Assembly: GCF_029224025.1 (NCBI RefSeq)
Contig: NZ_CP119392.1
Location: forward strand, 1,821,001-1,885,000
DNA from: Rhodanobacter sp. AS-Z3
Lineage (GTDB): Bacteria > Pseudomonadota > Gammaproteobacteria > Xanthomonadales > Rhodanobacteraceae
Length of the DNA: 64,000 bases
Reading direction: 5' to 3'
Shown here piece by piece: positions 36,123 to 44,071 of the stretch. Below the pieces are notes generated by a model. That model was not told where the DNA came from and searched no databases. It saw only the letters and a list, made by a program, of their open reading frames with translations. Each line of letters starts with the position of its first letter. Position 1 is the stretch's first letter. The position numbers and the translations under genes were made by a program.

Positions 36123-37457
36123 TCAGGCCTTGGCGGCCGGACGAGCAGTCGATCGACGGCGCTGGTTACCGGCGGCATGCTCGCCACGACCACCCTGTGG
36201 CGCATAACCGCTCGGTCGTGCCGCACCGGCCGGCTTGCCCTGACGCGGGGCCCGTGACTGCTGTTGACGCTGGCCACCACCACCCTGTTTCGGGCGCGGC
36301 GCACCGGCATCCAGACGCAGCGGGGCCGACGGCTCGTAACCTTCCACTGGCGTGATCGCGATGTCCTGCTTGAGCAGCTTGCGGATATCGAACAGCAGGC
36401 CGCTTTCATCGTGGCTGACCAGCGACAGTGCCAGGCCTTCCATGCCGGCACGACCGGTGCGGCCAATGCGATGCACATAGTCTTCGGCAATCGACGGCAG
36501 ATCGAAGTTGATCACGATCGGCAACTGTTCGATGTCGATGCCGCGAGCAGCGATGTCAGTGGCGACCATCACGGTGATGCGGCCGCTTTTGAAATCGCTC
36601 AGGGCACGGGTACGGGCGTTCTGGCTCTTGTTGCCGTGGATCGCCGCGGTGCGCAGGCCTGAAGCATTCAGGAACGTCACCAGCTTGTCGGCGCCATGCT
36701 TGGTACGGCTGAACACCAGCGCCTGACGGCGGCTGTCCTGCGACAGCACGTGCAACAGCAGATCGCGCTTGCGCGCCGCGTCGACCGGATGCACCTGGTG
36801 GCTGACCAGGGTGGTGACGGTGTTCGGTGCGGAGACCGAGATCTCCTTCGCGTTATGCATGAACTCCATCGCCAGCGTCTTGATCGCCGGTGCGAAGGTG
36901 GCCGAGAACAGCAAGGTCTGACGCTTTTTCGGCACCGACTGCAGGATGCGCTTCAACGCAGGCAGGAAGCCCATGTCGAGCATGCGGTCGGCTTCATCGA
37001 GGATCAGCGTTTCCACCGCGGAAAGTTCCAGCGTGCGCTGCTGCATGTGATCGATCAGGCGACCGGGCGTGGCGATGACGATGTCGACGCCGCGACGCAG
37101 CGCGTTGATCTGCGGGCCCATGCTGACGCCGCCGAAGATGGTGGTGGCACTGACCTGCATGAACTTGCTGTAGTCGCGGATATTTTCGTTGATCTGCGCA
37201 GCCAGTTCGCGGGTCGGCGTAAGGATCAGCGCACGCGGGCGGCGGGTCATGGTCTGGCCGCTGGTGGACAGCTTCTGCAGCAACGGCAGCGCAAACGCCG
37301 CGGTTTTGCCAGTGCCGGTCTGGGCAGCGGCCAGCAGGTCGTGACCTGCCAGCGCGGGCGGAATCGCCGCTGACTGGATCGGGGTGGGTTTGGTGTAGCC
37401 GTAATCGGCAAGCGCACGCAACAACGCGGGCGCAAGGCCCAGCGAATCGAAGGACAT
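36123..37457 (-). CDS. rhlE: DEAD-box RNA helicase RhlE
   Basis: 444 residues. Complete motifs: AQTGTGKT, PTRELAAQI, TPGRLIDHM, DEAD (DEADRMLDMGF), SATF, VFSRTKHGADKLV and HRIGRTGRAG. The RhlE-type tail is basic and rich in Arg, Gln and Gly (about 380-444). Works on ribosome and RNA remodelling. GGAG lies 6 bases before the ATG but is inside a hairpin (37460-37485). Confidence 0.94.
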   Translation of the reverse strand: MSFDSLGLAPALLRALADYGYTKPTPIQSAAIPPALAGHDLLAAAQTGTGKTAAFALPLLQKLSTSGQTMTRRPRALILTPTRELAAQINENIRDYSKFMQVSATTIFGGVSMGPQINALRRGVDIVIATPGRLIDHMQQRTLELSAVETLILDEADRMLDMGFLPALKRILQSVPKKRQTLLFSATFAPAIKTLAMEFMHNAKEISVSAPNTVTTLVSHQVHPVDAARKRDLLLHVLSQDSRRQALVFSRTKHGADKLVTFLNASGLRTAAIHGNKSQNARTRALSDFKSGRITVMVATDIAARGIDIEQLPIVINFDLPSIAEDYVHRIGRTGRAGMEGLALSLVSHDESGLLFDIRKLLKQDIAITPVEGYEPSAPLRLDAGAPRPKQGGGGQRQQQSRAPRQGKPAGAARPSGYAPQGGRGEHAAGNQRRRSTARPAAKA

Positions 37458-37781
37458 GTAACACTCCTGAGCAACCCGGAGTGTTCATACCGTGTTGCAG
37501 ACTTAGGGGAAGGGGGCGACGGTGTGTCGCAACGCTCGTTAGAAATGAGCGCGGGGCGAAGTATAGCTGATCTGGCGGGATAACATACGAAAAGCTTGCT
37601 GCGAAACTGAACAGCTACCCGAAGTGCCGTCACTATTCTGCGTGCCGCGCAGGTTGCGGGTGAGCGGCGACCGTTCGCGGCCCGGCGCAAAGAGAGCGCC
37701 AGCAAGGCCGCGATCCGGTTCCCATGCGAGGTACGCCGGGCTGCTAGAATCTGCGGTTTGATCCCATCGACGAGACACCCA
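37458..37781. other. rhlE/slyD divergent intergenic region
   Basis: 324 bases with no gene. Nearest rhlE it holds the hairpin at 37460-37485. On the minus strand a TATACT is seen at about 37560-37565 (reverse of AGTATA) as a possible -10 for rhlE, giving an mRNA leader of roughly 100 bases. On the plus strand TAGAAT at 37745-37750 is a possible -10 for slyD. No good -35 elements were found for either. Confidence 0.5.
37460..37485 (-). promoter_or_regulatory. hairpin sequestering the rhlE Shine-Dalgarno
   Basis: In the rhlE mRNA, AACACUCC (37485-37478) pairs with GGAGUGUU (37467-37460) around a 10-base loop, two bases before AUG. The only Shine-Dalgarno candidate, GGAG, is fully inside the 3' arm. 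Fold is perfect over 8 pairs. Regulation (temperature, helicase autocontrol) is inference. Confidence 0.65.
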
Positions 37782-38267
37782 ATGAAGGCTGGCAAGGACA
37801 AGGTCATCGCAATCCATTACACGTTGACCGTGGATGGCGACAAGGTGGAAAGCTCGCATGATCGCGACGAACAGTTGTGGATACTCCTCGGTCACGGTCA
37901 ATTGATTCCTGGCCTGGAAACGGCGCTTGAAGGTCACCAGGCCGGTGACACGCTGTCGGTGGACATTGCGGCTGCCGATGGTTACGGCGAGCGCGAGGAA
38001 GGCCAGATCCAGCGTGTGTCGAAGAAGTATTTCCCGCAGGCCAATCGCCTCAAGCCGGGCATGACTACCGTGTTGAGCCTTAAAGAAGGTGGTCAGCGCG
38101 CGGTGACCGTGCACAAGGTCGGGATGAGCACGATTGATGTGGACCTGAATCACCCGATGGCCGGCAAGACGCTGCATTTTGACGTGACCATCGGCGAAGT
38201 ACGCGATGCCACCGAAGAGGAAGTCGAGCACCGGCACGCCCACGCGCCGGGTGCCGAAGCGCACTGA
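37782..38267 (+). CDS. slyD: FKBP-type peptidyl-prolyl isomerase SlyD
   Basis: 161 residues. FKBP domain with inserted flap: IAIHYTLTVDGDKVESS, LGHGQLIPGLETALEG, DIAAADGYGEREEG, and LNHPMAGKTLHFDVTI. SlyD assists folding and nickel delivery. The usual His/Cys-rich metal tail is reduced to EHRHAHAPGAEAH. ATG 37782 matches the family start. No acid tail beyond that. Confidence 0.92.
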   Translation: MKAGKDKVIAIHYTLTVDGDKVESSHDRDEQLWILLGHGQLIPGLETALEGHQAGDTLSVDIAAADGYGEREEGQIQRVSKKYFPQANRLKPGMTTVLSLKEGGQRAVTVHKVGMSTIDVDLNHPMAGKTLHFDVTIGEVRDATEEEVEHRHAHAPGAEAH

Positions 38268-38289
38268 TTCGCTGGCTGAAAGCGGAACG

Positions 38290-38317
38290 AATGGCGGCGC
38301 CCTGGGGCGCCGTCATT
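38290..38317. terminator. terminator between slyD and the NlpC/P60 gene
   Basis: AATGGCGGCGCCC pairs with GGGCGCCGTCATT (one G-T pair) around a 2-base centre, followed by GTTTGG. Sits between convergent genes, so it may serve both. Confidence 0.65.
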
Positions 38318-38350
38318 GTTTGGTCCAGTGGCGGCGCCGGTGCGCGCGCC

Positions 38351-38926
38351 TCAGTTCAGTACCCGTCGCCCGTAAGCGAAGTGATCGCCCCAGTAAGGTC
38401 CATCGATATCGTCCAGCCTGACGGTGCCACCGCTGTTTGGCGCATGCACAAATCGCCCCTTGCCCACGTATACACCGACGTGACTGATCGCTCCGCCGAT
38501 GTCGAAGAACACCAGGTCACCGCTGGCCAGCTGGTTCATCTTGCGTACTTTCTGGCCGTCCACGGCGGCCATTTCATGCGAGGTGCGCGGCAGCTTGATG
38601 CCGGTCGCGGTGCGGTAGATGTAGTCGACCAGTCCGCTGCAGTCGAACCCCCCGGCCGGCGTGTTGCCGCCCCAGCGATACGGTGTGCCAACCAGCCCGA
38701 TGGCGCGGAACAGTATGTCGTTTGCCTCACTGGCGGTGGCAGCCGATGGCGCCCGTGCCGGCAGGTCGGCCAGTGTGGAATGGGAAGTCCTGTAGGTAGG
38801 CTGGGGCCGGTGAGGATTGCCGGAGCAGGCTGTCAGGACCGTTGCCGTGAGCACCCACAAGGCCCGTCGAACGCCATGCAGCGGGCGGCGTGACAGGGCA
38901 GGTCGGGCAGCAGGTTGCAAGCTCAC
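38351..38926 (-). CDS. NlpC/P60 family cell-wall hydrolase lipoprotein
   Basis: 191 residues. Signal peptide with lipobox LTAC near residue 34, then an NlpC/P60 domain with catalytic Cys in GGFDCSGLVDYIY, His in AISHVGVYVG and a third residue in FVHAP. Likely a peptidoglycan endopeptidase in the periplasm. GTG start at 38924-38926 with GAGG seven bases upstream. It lies 69 bases downstream of the M56/TonB gene on the same strand. Confidence 0.88.
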   Translation of the reverse strand: MSLQPAARPALSRRPLHGVRRALWVLTATVLTACSGNPHRPQPTYRTSHSTLADLPARAPSAATASEANDILFRAIGLVGTPYRWGGNTPAGGFDCSGLVDYIYRTATGIKLPRTSHEMAAVDGQKVRKMNQLASGDLVFFDIGGAISHVGVYVGKGRFVHAPNSGGTVRLDDIDGPYWGDHFAYGRRVLN

Positions 38927-38931
38927 AAGAC

Positions 38932-38958
38932 AACCTCGGTGTGGGATGTGTCGAGGTT
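38932..38958 (-). promoter_or_regulatory. inverted repeat covering the NlpC/P60 ribosome site
   Basis: AACCTCG (38932-38938) and CGAGGTT (38952-38958) are 7-base inverted arms around 13 bases. In the mRNA the Shine-Dalgarno GAGG (38937-38934) lies in the second arm, so the fold would hide it. Alternatively a protein-binding site in the gap after the M56/TonB gene. Confidence 0.4.
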
Positions 38959-38995
38959 ATCAAGTCAATAATTCATATGCAAATCAAGCAATTCG

Positions 38996-40246
38996 TCAGC
39001 TTTTCGAATTCGATTTCTCGCCTTGGCTGTTCTGCGGCTTGGCGGGTAATGGGCTTAGCGCGAATTTCACCGGCACGCGTGCATAACCTTCGACCGCTAC
39101 GCCGTTTTTCGTTTGTGGGTTGAAGCGCCACTGCCGGGCGGCGTTGCTGGCGGCGGCAATCAAATCGGCGGACTTGGTGGTGCTGTGCTGCGGATCGTAG
39201 GTGATGCTGCCTACGGTGCCGTCCATGTGAACTTGAACAAGCAGGATGACGGTACCTTCTTCGTGGTTCTTGAGGGCTGCAGCGGGATAGCTGGGTTGCA
39301 AGTTCGAGTTGAAGGTGAGGTCAGATTCGGCAGACTGGTCTGGCGCCGGCTTGGTACTGGCCTGCGCAACCAGCGTGCTGCCGGCCATCAGCGCGGCCAG
39401 TCCGAGGTAACCGATGCGACGGCGCAGCGCGCCGGGACGATGACGCTGGATCATAGTGAGTCGCTCCTTCAGTTGTGGCTCGCTGAGCCAGGGAATCAAG
39501 GTCGGTGCGGCGGGATGGCCGGCACTGTGCATCAGTACGTGGGCGTAGTCCGCTTCGTCCTGTGGCGCATGGCATAGCAGGTGTTCGTCGCAGGCCAGTT
39601 CCTGATCGAGCCGGAAGCGCGGCAGTGCAAACCAGATCAAGGGATGAAACCACAGTGCGGCGGCGGCCAGCTCTGCCAGCAGGTTCCACAGCGCATCACC
39701 GCGGCGCAAATGGGTCAATTCATGGCGCAGGATCAATTGCCGTTCGGTGGCACTGAAACGCTGCAGGAAATCCGCTGGCAGCAACAGCAGTGTGCGTGGT
39801 GCGCTCGGCAGCAGGGCAGGCCCAGCCGGGTGCAGGCGCAGGCGCGATGAATCGAGTGTCTGCAGTTCCTGCAGCAGCGCGGAGAGCATGGCTGCGGGCA
39901 GGTGGTGACTTTGTCGATGCAGACGAACGAGCTGCACGAAAAGTCGCAACAGGCAGACCGTCGCCCCGGCCAGCCAGGCGGACTCCAGCCACGCCATGCG
40001 CGAGGTGTGATGAAGCGCCGCGGTCGCGCCATCGATGTTGCCGGCGAAGACCGGCATGGTGGGCAGGGTTGCCCATTGAACCGGCAACGCAGGCAGCCAC
40101 GGCAACACGGCCAGCAGCGGTGGCAGCAGCCACAGCATGAATGCCGGGCGGGCGCCGAACAGCTGCCGCAAGGGGCGTCGCGCCAGCAGCACAAAAGTCA
40201 TGGCCAGCGTCGTAAGCAGCAAGGAGTGCAGCAGCGTGGCATTCAT
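38996..40246 (-). CDS. M56 (BlaR1-type) membrane peptidase fused to a TonB C-terminal domain
   Basis: 416 residues. N-terminal membrane segments (about 5-25, 35-55, 90-110), the M56 zinc-protease motif HELTH (RHELTHLRRGDALW) near 173, the pattern ACDEHLL, another membrane segment (about 280-298), then a periplasmic TonB-type domain (LQPSYPAAALKNHEEGTVILLV...ARQWRFNP) near 310-400. BlaR1 proper has a penicillin-binding sensor here; this protein does not. The gene starts 1 base after the blaI stop, so both form an operon. Expected role: cleave or inactivate BlaI on an envelope signal. Confidence 0.9.
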   Translation of the reverse strand: MNATLLHSLLLTTLAMTFVLLARRPLRQLFGARPAFMLWLLPPLLAVLPWLPALPVQWATLPTMPVFAGNIDGATAALHHTSRMAWLESAWLAGATVCLLRLFVQLVRLHRQSHHLPAAMLSALLQELQTLDSSRLRLHPAGPALLPSAPRTLLLLPADFLQRFSATERQLILRHELTHLRRGDALWNLLAELAAAALWFHPLIWFALPRFRLDQELACDEHLLCHAPQDEADYAHVLMHSAGHPAAPTLIPWLSEPQLKERLTMIQRHRPGALRRRIGYLGLAALMAGSTLVAQASTKPAPDQSAESDLTFNSNLQPSYPAAALKNHEEGTVILLVQVHMDGTVGSITYDPQHSTTKSADLIAAASNAARQWRFNPQTKNGVAVEGYARVPVKFALSPLPAKPQNSQGEKSNSKS

Positions 40247-40247
40247 T

Positions 40248-40634
40248 TCAACGCCCCTTCTTCTCGATGGCGTCGAGCAGCTTGCGCAGCTCGGCGACGT
40301 CCTTCGCGCTTAGCTTTTCGTGTGCACTGAAATGCACCAGCAGCGGCGAGAGCCGGCCGCCGAATACCCGGTCAAGCAGGTTACGGCTTTCCTGTGACTG
40401 CCACTGTTCACGCGTCAGGGTGGGCGAGTAGAGGTAGCGGCGCCCGTCCTTTTCGGCAGCGGCTGCGCCCTTGCCCAGCAAGCGGTTCAGCAGCGTACGA
40501 ATGGTTTTCTCGTGCCAGTTGCTGTCCTGTTGCAGGGCCGCCACGATGTCTTCGGAACTCTGCGGCGACTTGCGCCACAGCACGTCCATCACCCGGCTTT
40601 CGGCCTCACTGATCGGCGGGAGTGACTTGGACAT
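40248..40634 (-). CDS. blaI: BlaI/MecI-family transcriptional repressor
   Basis: 128 residues. Winged-helix N-terminal part (ISEAESRVMDVLWRKSPQSSEDIVAAL; TIRTLLNRLLGKGA) and a dimerisation C-terminus. The linker region (about 70-105) has the LSPLLVHFSAHEKLS segment where homologues are cut by BlaR1. Operators are just upstream. Target genes probably include its own operon with the M56/TonB gene; a beta-lactamase gene is not in the window. Confidence 0.9.
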   Translation of the reverse strand: MSKSLPPISEAESRVMDVLWRKSPQSSEDIVAALQQDSNWHEKTIRTLLNRLLGKGAAAAEKDGRRYLYSPTLTREQWQSQESRNLLDRVFGGRLSPLLVHFSAHEKLSAKDVAELRKLLDAIEKKGR

Positions 40635-40650
40635 GCTGCGGTCTCCATGG

Positions 40651-40664
40651 ATTACGCTTGTAGT
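40651..40664. promoter_or_regulatory. BlaI-type operator O1
   Basis: ATTACG-CT-TGTAGT fits the BlaI/MecI box ACTACA-NN-TGTAGT, with one perfect half (TGTAGT) and one 4/6 half. 17 bases upstream of the blaI start. Confidence 0.6.
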
Positions 40665-40674
40665 TTCAGTTAAG

Positions 40675-40688
40675 ACTACATGCGTAAT
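40675..40688. promoter_or_regulatory. BlaI-type operator O2
   Basis: ACTACA-TG-CGTAAT has a perfect ACTACA half and a 4/6 second half. It is the mirror image of O1, so the pair forms a 38-base near-perfect inverted repeat around TTCAGTTAAG. Expected to repress the blaI promoter. Confidence 0.6.
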
Positions 40689-40753
40689 TCAAAAGCCGCA
40701 AGTGACTGCCATCGCGGCGGACTGGCGGCTCCTGTTGATCAGAAGAATTGGCG

Positions 40754-42100
40754 TCAGGGCTTTTCGACCGTGATGGTCTGCTCGGTGATGGTCTTGCCTT
40801 GCGCATTCGACGCGCGCAAACGATAGCGGCCCATCGGTAGATAAAGGCGCGAGACGACATCGCTCCCCGTGAAGGCGTAACGATCGGCAGCAATCGCATC
40901 TTCGGACTCATCGGCGCGGATAGCGTCGACGACACAGGGAAAGCTGGTTCTGCACATCCGCGCGCTGATCGGCCAGGAGCGACGTTCGCCTTCTCGCATC
41001 AGCCAGTTCGGTCGTTGCTTGATGGTGGCCGTTGGCAACATGAGATGGTCACGATCTGCTGAGCGCACGATCAGTGGCTTTCGGAACAAGCCACCTTCCA
41101 CCACGCCGGCGGCTGCCGGAGGCAGTAGTACGGTGGCGTCATGGGCGTTTGGGCTGGCACTCCATGGTTTGCCGGTGGCACGGTTGATCAGCACGATCGG
41201 GCCATGCGATGGGAACGACGTTACCAGTTGGTGGTAGATGTCTTGTTCGGGGGGAATCTGCTCGCGAATGGCGGTCTGATCGATCGACAGTGGTTCGATG
41301 CCGCTCAACTGCTGCAGATACATCGCCATGGGCTCCACATTGCCGAGTCGTCCCTTGGCTTTGTCGATGTGCGCGTAGCCGGCGTGCACGAACAGTTTGG
41401 CGTGAGGGTCTCTGGCGAAAGTTTTTTCGTAAAGATTCCTGGCCTGGCCAGACTCCCGGTCACTCTGCGAATCGGCGTCCGCCTCATAAGCGATCACGGT
41501 GAAACCTAGCTTGATCGCGGTCCGCACGATATCGCCATAAGTGGGTTCATGCAGGTATTCCGTGCCACTGGACTGGACGGGATAGCCGCGCTGCATCAGC
41601 TCCTTGTCTTTAGCGGACAAGGCCTCGGCGGCGAAGTAATTGAAACCGAGTGCGCGCAGGCGCGGCAGCAAGGCCAGGGTCAGCAGGCGCGTATGCGCGT
41701 CGTGATGCGCCTCGTTGACCATGACGAGGCGGCGGTTGGCGGCCAGCTTGGTGATCACCTCGACGGCATCTTCGGCCACCCATGCGGCCGGCTGTGGCGA
41801 ATTGGCGGCAGGCGGCACATGCCTTTTCAAAGGAAAGTCGAGCAGTGCTTCGTTGTACAGGCCCAATTCGTTTTCGACGGTAGCGAGCATCTGCAGTCCC
41901 AATTGCTGGTCGGCAACGGGAAGTTTTGGTGTCATCTGCAGCACGTATGTGTAGCGAGCGAGATCGTTGGGTTGGCGATGCAGTTCGCGAAACATGTCGG
42001 TGGCGGTCGGGCTGAAATCTGTCGCGGCTGCCGAAGCGACCAAGACGGCCAGGGTGCAGATTGCCAGCGCGGCCATGCAGGAGAACATCCGACTCGACAT
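40754..42100 (-). CDS. secreted ChaN/erythromycin-esterase-like protein of unknown function
   Basis: 448 residues. N-terminal signal peptide (MFSCMAALAICTLAVLVASAAA) with predicted cleavage near residue 26. The central part RRLVMVNEAHHDAHTRLLTLALLP (span) with paired His and Asp, and LFVHAGYAHIDK, recalls ChaN/EreA-type domains that hold metal or haem. The C-terminal part (about 390-448) resembles a small beta-domain (GRYRLRASNAQGKTITEQT). I do not recognise a characterised homologue. Upstream of blaI on the same strand with 119 bases between; co-regulation by BlaI is possible but no operator lies before this gene. Confidence 0.7.
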   Translation of the reverse strand: MSSRMFSCMAALAICTLAVLVASAAATDFSPTATDMFRELHRQPNDLARYTYVLQMTPKLPVADQQLGLQMLATVENELGLYNEALLDFPLKRHVPPAANSPQPAAWVAEDAVEVITKLAANRRLVMVNEAHHDAHTRLLTLALLPRLRALGFNYFAAEALSAKDKELMQRGYPVQSSGTEYLHEPTYGDIVRTAIKLGFTVIAYEADADSQSDRESGQARNLYEKTFARDPHAKLFVHAGYAHIDKAKGRLGNVEPMAMYLQQLSGIEPLSIDQTAIREQIPPEQDIYHQLVTSFPSHGPIVLINRATGKPWSASPNAHDATVLLPPAAAGVVEGGLFRKPLIVRSADRDHLMLPTATIKQRPNWLMREGERRSWPISARMCRTSFPCVVDAIRADESEDAIAADRYAFTGSDVVSRLYLPMGRYRLRASNAQGKTITEQTITVEKP

Positions 42101-42248
42101 GGTCGCTTCTCGTAATGAAGATGGCTCAAGCCTGCCCTTGAATCATCCGTGCGGCAAGTACCGTTGGGCTGCCATCGCGCTGGTGGCGGTGATGGCTTGC
42201 ATCGTTTTGCGCGGAAGTCCGCGTCGGGTCGAGTAGTACAATGAAGCG

Positions 42249-43028
42249 ATGACTACTTTCACCTTGCAGCGCGGCCATGCGCCGCTGTTGATCAGTTTGC
42301 CGCACGATGGCAGCTTCATTCCTGCCGGGATTGCCGCGTCCATGCATCTCGCCGCGCAGCGTTCGCCCGATACCGATTGGCATGTGTCGCGGCTGTATGA
42401 GCCGTTGGCACAGGCGCTGGGCGCAAGCGTGCTCAAGCCGCTGGCGTCGCGCTACGTGATTGACCTGAATCGCCCCGCCGATGGCCACGCGCTGTATCCG
42501 GGTCAGCGCGAGACGGGCCTGGTTTCCACCATCGGATTCGACGGCGAACCTTTGTATCGTGATGGACAGGAGCCGGATCGGGAAGAAGTTCAACGCCGGA
42601 TAAACACGTACTGGCGCCCTTATCACGAGGCTTTGGCACAGGAACTTGCGCGACTGCAAGCTGAGCACGGCCGGGCAATTTTGTGGGAGGGGCATTCCAT
42701 CCGCAGCGAGGTGCCCATGCTGTTCGAAGGACGCTTGCCGGACTTCAACCTGGGCACGGCCACTGGAACAAGTTGTGACGCGGCCTTGCAGGAACGTCTG
42801 CAGGCTTGCCTGGCGTCGCAATCGCGCTTCAGCTTTGCGGTCAACGGTCGCTTCAAAGGCGGCTATATCACCCGTCATTACGGCGCAACTGCCGCTGGCG
42901 TGCAGGCCGTGCAGCTGGAATTGGCCCAGCTCAATTACATGGATGAGAGCAGCTTTGAGTACGACGAAGTACGTGCGCCCCCGGTGCAGGCGCTGATCCA
43001 GCAGTTGCTGGAAATTTGTCTGGCTTGA
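42249..43028 (+). CDS. hutG: N-formylglutamate amidohydrolase
   Basis: 259 residues. Family PF05013: opening LLISLPHDGSFIP, DTDWHVSRLYEP, VIDLNRPADGHALYPGQ, EGHSIRSEVPMLFEGRLPDFNLGT and FKGGYITRHYG. Last step of the histidine-degradation branch via formylglutamate. No other hut gene is adjacent, so assignment rests on the sequence alone. Confidence 0.9.
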   Translation: MTTFTLQRGHAPLLISLPHDGSFIPAGIAASMHLAAQRSPDTDWHVSRLYEPLAQALGASVLKPLASRYVIDLNRPADGHALYPGQRETGLVSTIGFDGEPLYRDGQEPDREEVQRRINTYWRPYHEALAQELARLQAEHGRAILWEGHSIRSEVPMLFEGRLPDFNLGTATGTSCDAALQERLQACLASQSRFSFAVNGRFKGGYITRHYGATAAGVQAVQLELAQLNYMDESSFEYDEVRAPPVQALIQQLLEICLA

Positions 43029-43291
43029 CTGTGTTAAGCAAGCGGTGTTGCCGCATTATCAGCGGTTTCCGTGCAACGAAGTGACGGTCCGACGGTAGCT
43101 CGAGACGTAATATGTTTCGGTTACAAATCGACGATTGGCGATGTCAAGATTCTTTCGACGTACGAAGCGGGGAGCGGTGTTTTTCGTTCAGCCGCGGTAT
43201 CCGCTTGCAGTCGCATTGTCGGCTCGTCGCGCCACTCGAGTTGCCGGGTTCCGGCCGGGTTCGCGATATTCATCGTCCGAGGTTCGACATC

Positions 43292-43540
43292 ATGATGCGT
43301 AAACTTCTGATCGCCTCCCTGTTGGTGGCTGGCGTTGCACTCTCCGGTTCCGTGCTGGCTCAGGCGTCCGCGCCGACGGCGCCAGTTGCTCCCGTCGCTG
43401 CTGCAACCCCCGCAACCGCTCCTGCCGCCGCTCCTGCGCTGAAGACTGCCCGGCACCACAAGGCACACCACAAGGCGCACCACAGGGCTGCGAAGAAAGC
43501 TGCGGCTGCTGCCGCGCCGGCGTCCACGCCCGCAGGTTGA
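43292..43540 (+). CDS. small Ala/His/Lys-rich exported protein, Asr-like
   Basis: 82 residues. Signal peptide (KLLIASLLVAGVALSGSVLAQA), a Pro/Ala-rich stretch, then a basic block with HHKAHHKAHHRAAKK and an Ala/Pro tail. Composition and length resemble acid-shock protein Asr, a periplasmic basic protein. ATG 43292 or 43295; no close Shine-Dalgarno. A strong terminator follows immediately. Function inferred from composition only. Confidence 0.65.
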   Translation: MMRKLLIASLLVAGVALSGSVLAQASAPTAPVAPVAAATPATAPAAAPALKTARHHKAHHKAHHRAAKKAAAAAAPASTPAG

Positions 43541-43557
43541 TTATGTTGTCTTGAGCA

Positions 43558-43589
43558 AAAACCCCGCCAGTGCGAACTGGCGGGGTTTT
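43558..43589. terminator. intrinsic terminator after the Asr-like gene
   Basis: CCCCGCCAG (43562-43570) and CTGGCGGGG (43577-43585) with a 6-base loop, preceded by AAAA and followed by TTTT. The symmetric A and T runs let it act in both directions, toward the RidA gene as well. Confidence 0.9.
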
Positions 43590-43639
43590 CTATGGGCAAT
43601 GAATGGAGAGGCGCTGGCAGGGGTGAGGTGCGGCGTGAC

Positions 43640-44071
43640 TCAGTGCGACCCGATGGGGCGTGCCGCCACGCACTTCAGTTCGATCGCGATAGGCGTCGGC
43701 AAGGCCGCGATGCCCACGGTGGTGCGGCAGGCATCCACGCCAGTGAAGTACTCCGCATACAAACGGTTGTAGGTCGCAAAGTCGCGTTCCATGTCGGTAA
43801 GAAAAACCGTCACGTCGACGAGATCGCCCCAGCCGGCGCCGCTGGCTTCGAGCACGGCGCGGACGTTGGCGAATACCTGCCGACATTGCGCCTCGATGTC
43901 GTAGCCGATGAGCTTGCCATCGGCGTCGTGCACGTTCCCGGGGATCGCGTTGCTGCCAGGTTGGCGGGGACCCACGCCAGACAGAAACAGCAGGTTGCCC
44001 ACGCGCCGCGCATGTGGATAGGCGCCGACCGGAGCGGGCGCTGCGTTGGTGCGGATGCCTTCGCCGCTCAT
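43640..44071 (-). CDS. RidA-family protein, probable 2-aminomuconate deaminase
   Basis: 143 residues of the RidA/YjgF fold with VGAYPHARRVGNLLFLSG, GYDIEAQCRQVFANVRAVLEASGAGWGDLVDV (span) and FATYNRLYAEYF. In dedicated clusters such proteins deaminate 2-aminomuconate. The start overlaps the carbonic anhydrase stop by ATGA, and the dehydrogenase gene of the same likely pathway is two genes upstream. General RidA imine deaminase activity remains possible. Confidence 0.75.
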   Translation of the reverse strand: MSGEGIRTNAAPAPVGAYPHARRVGNLLFLSGVGPRQPGSNAIPGNVHDADGKLIGYDIEAQCRQVFANVRAVLEASGAGWGDLVDVTVFLTDMERDFATYNRLYAEYFTGVDACRTTVGIAALPTPIAIELKCVAARPIGSH

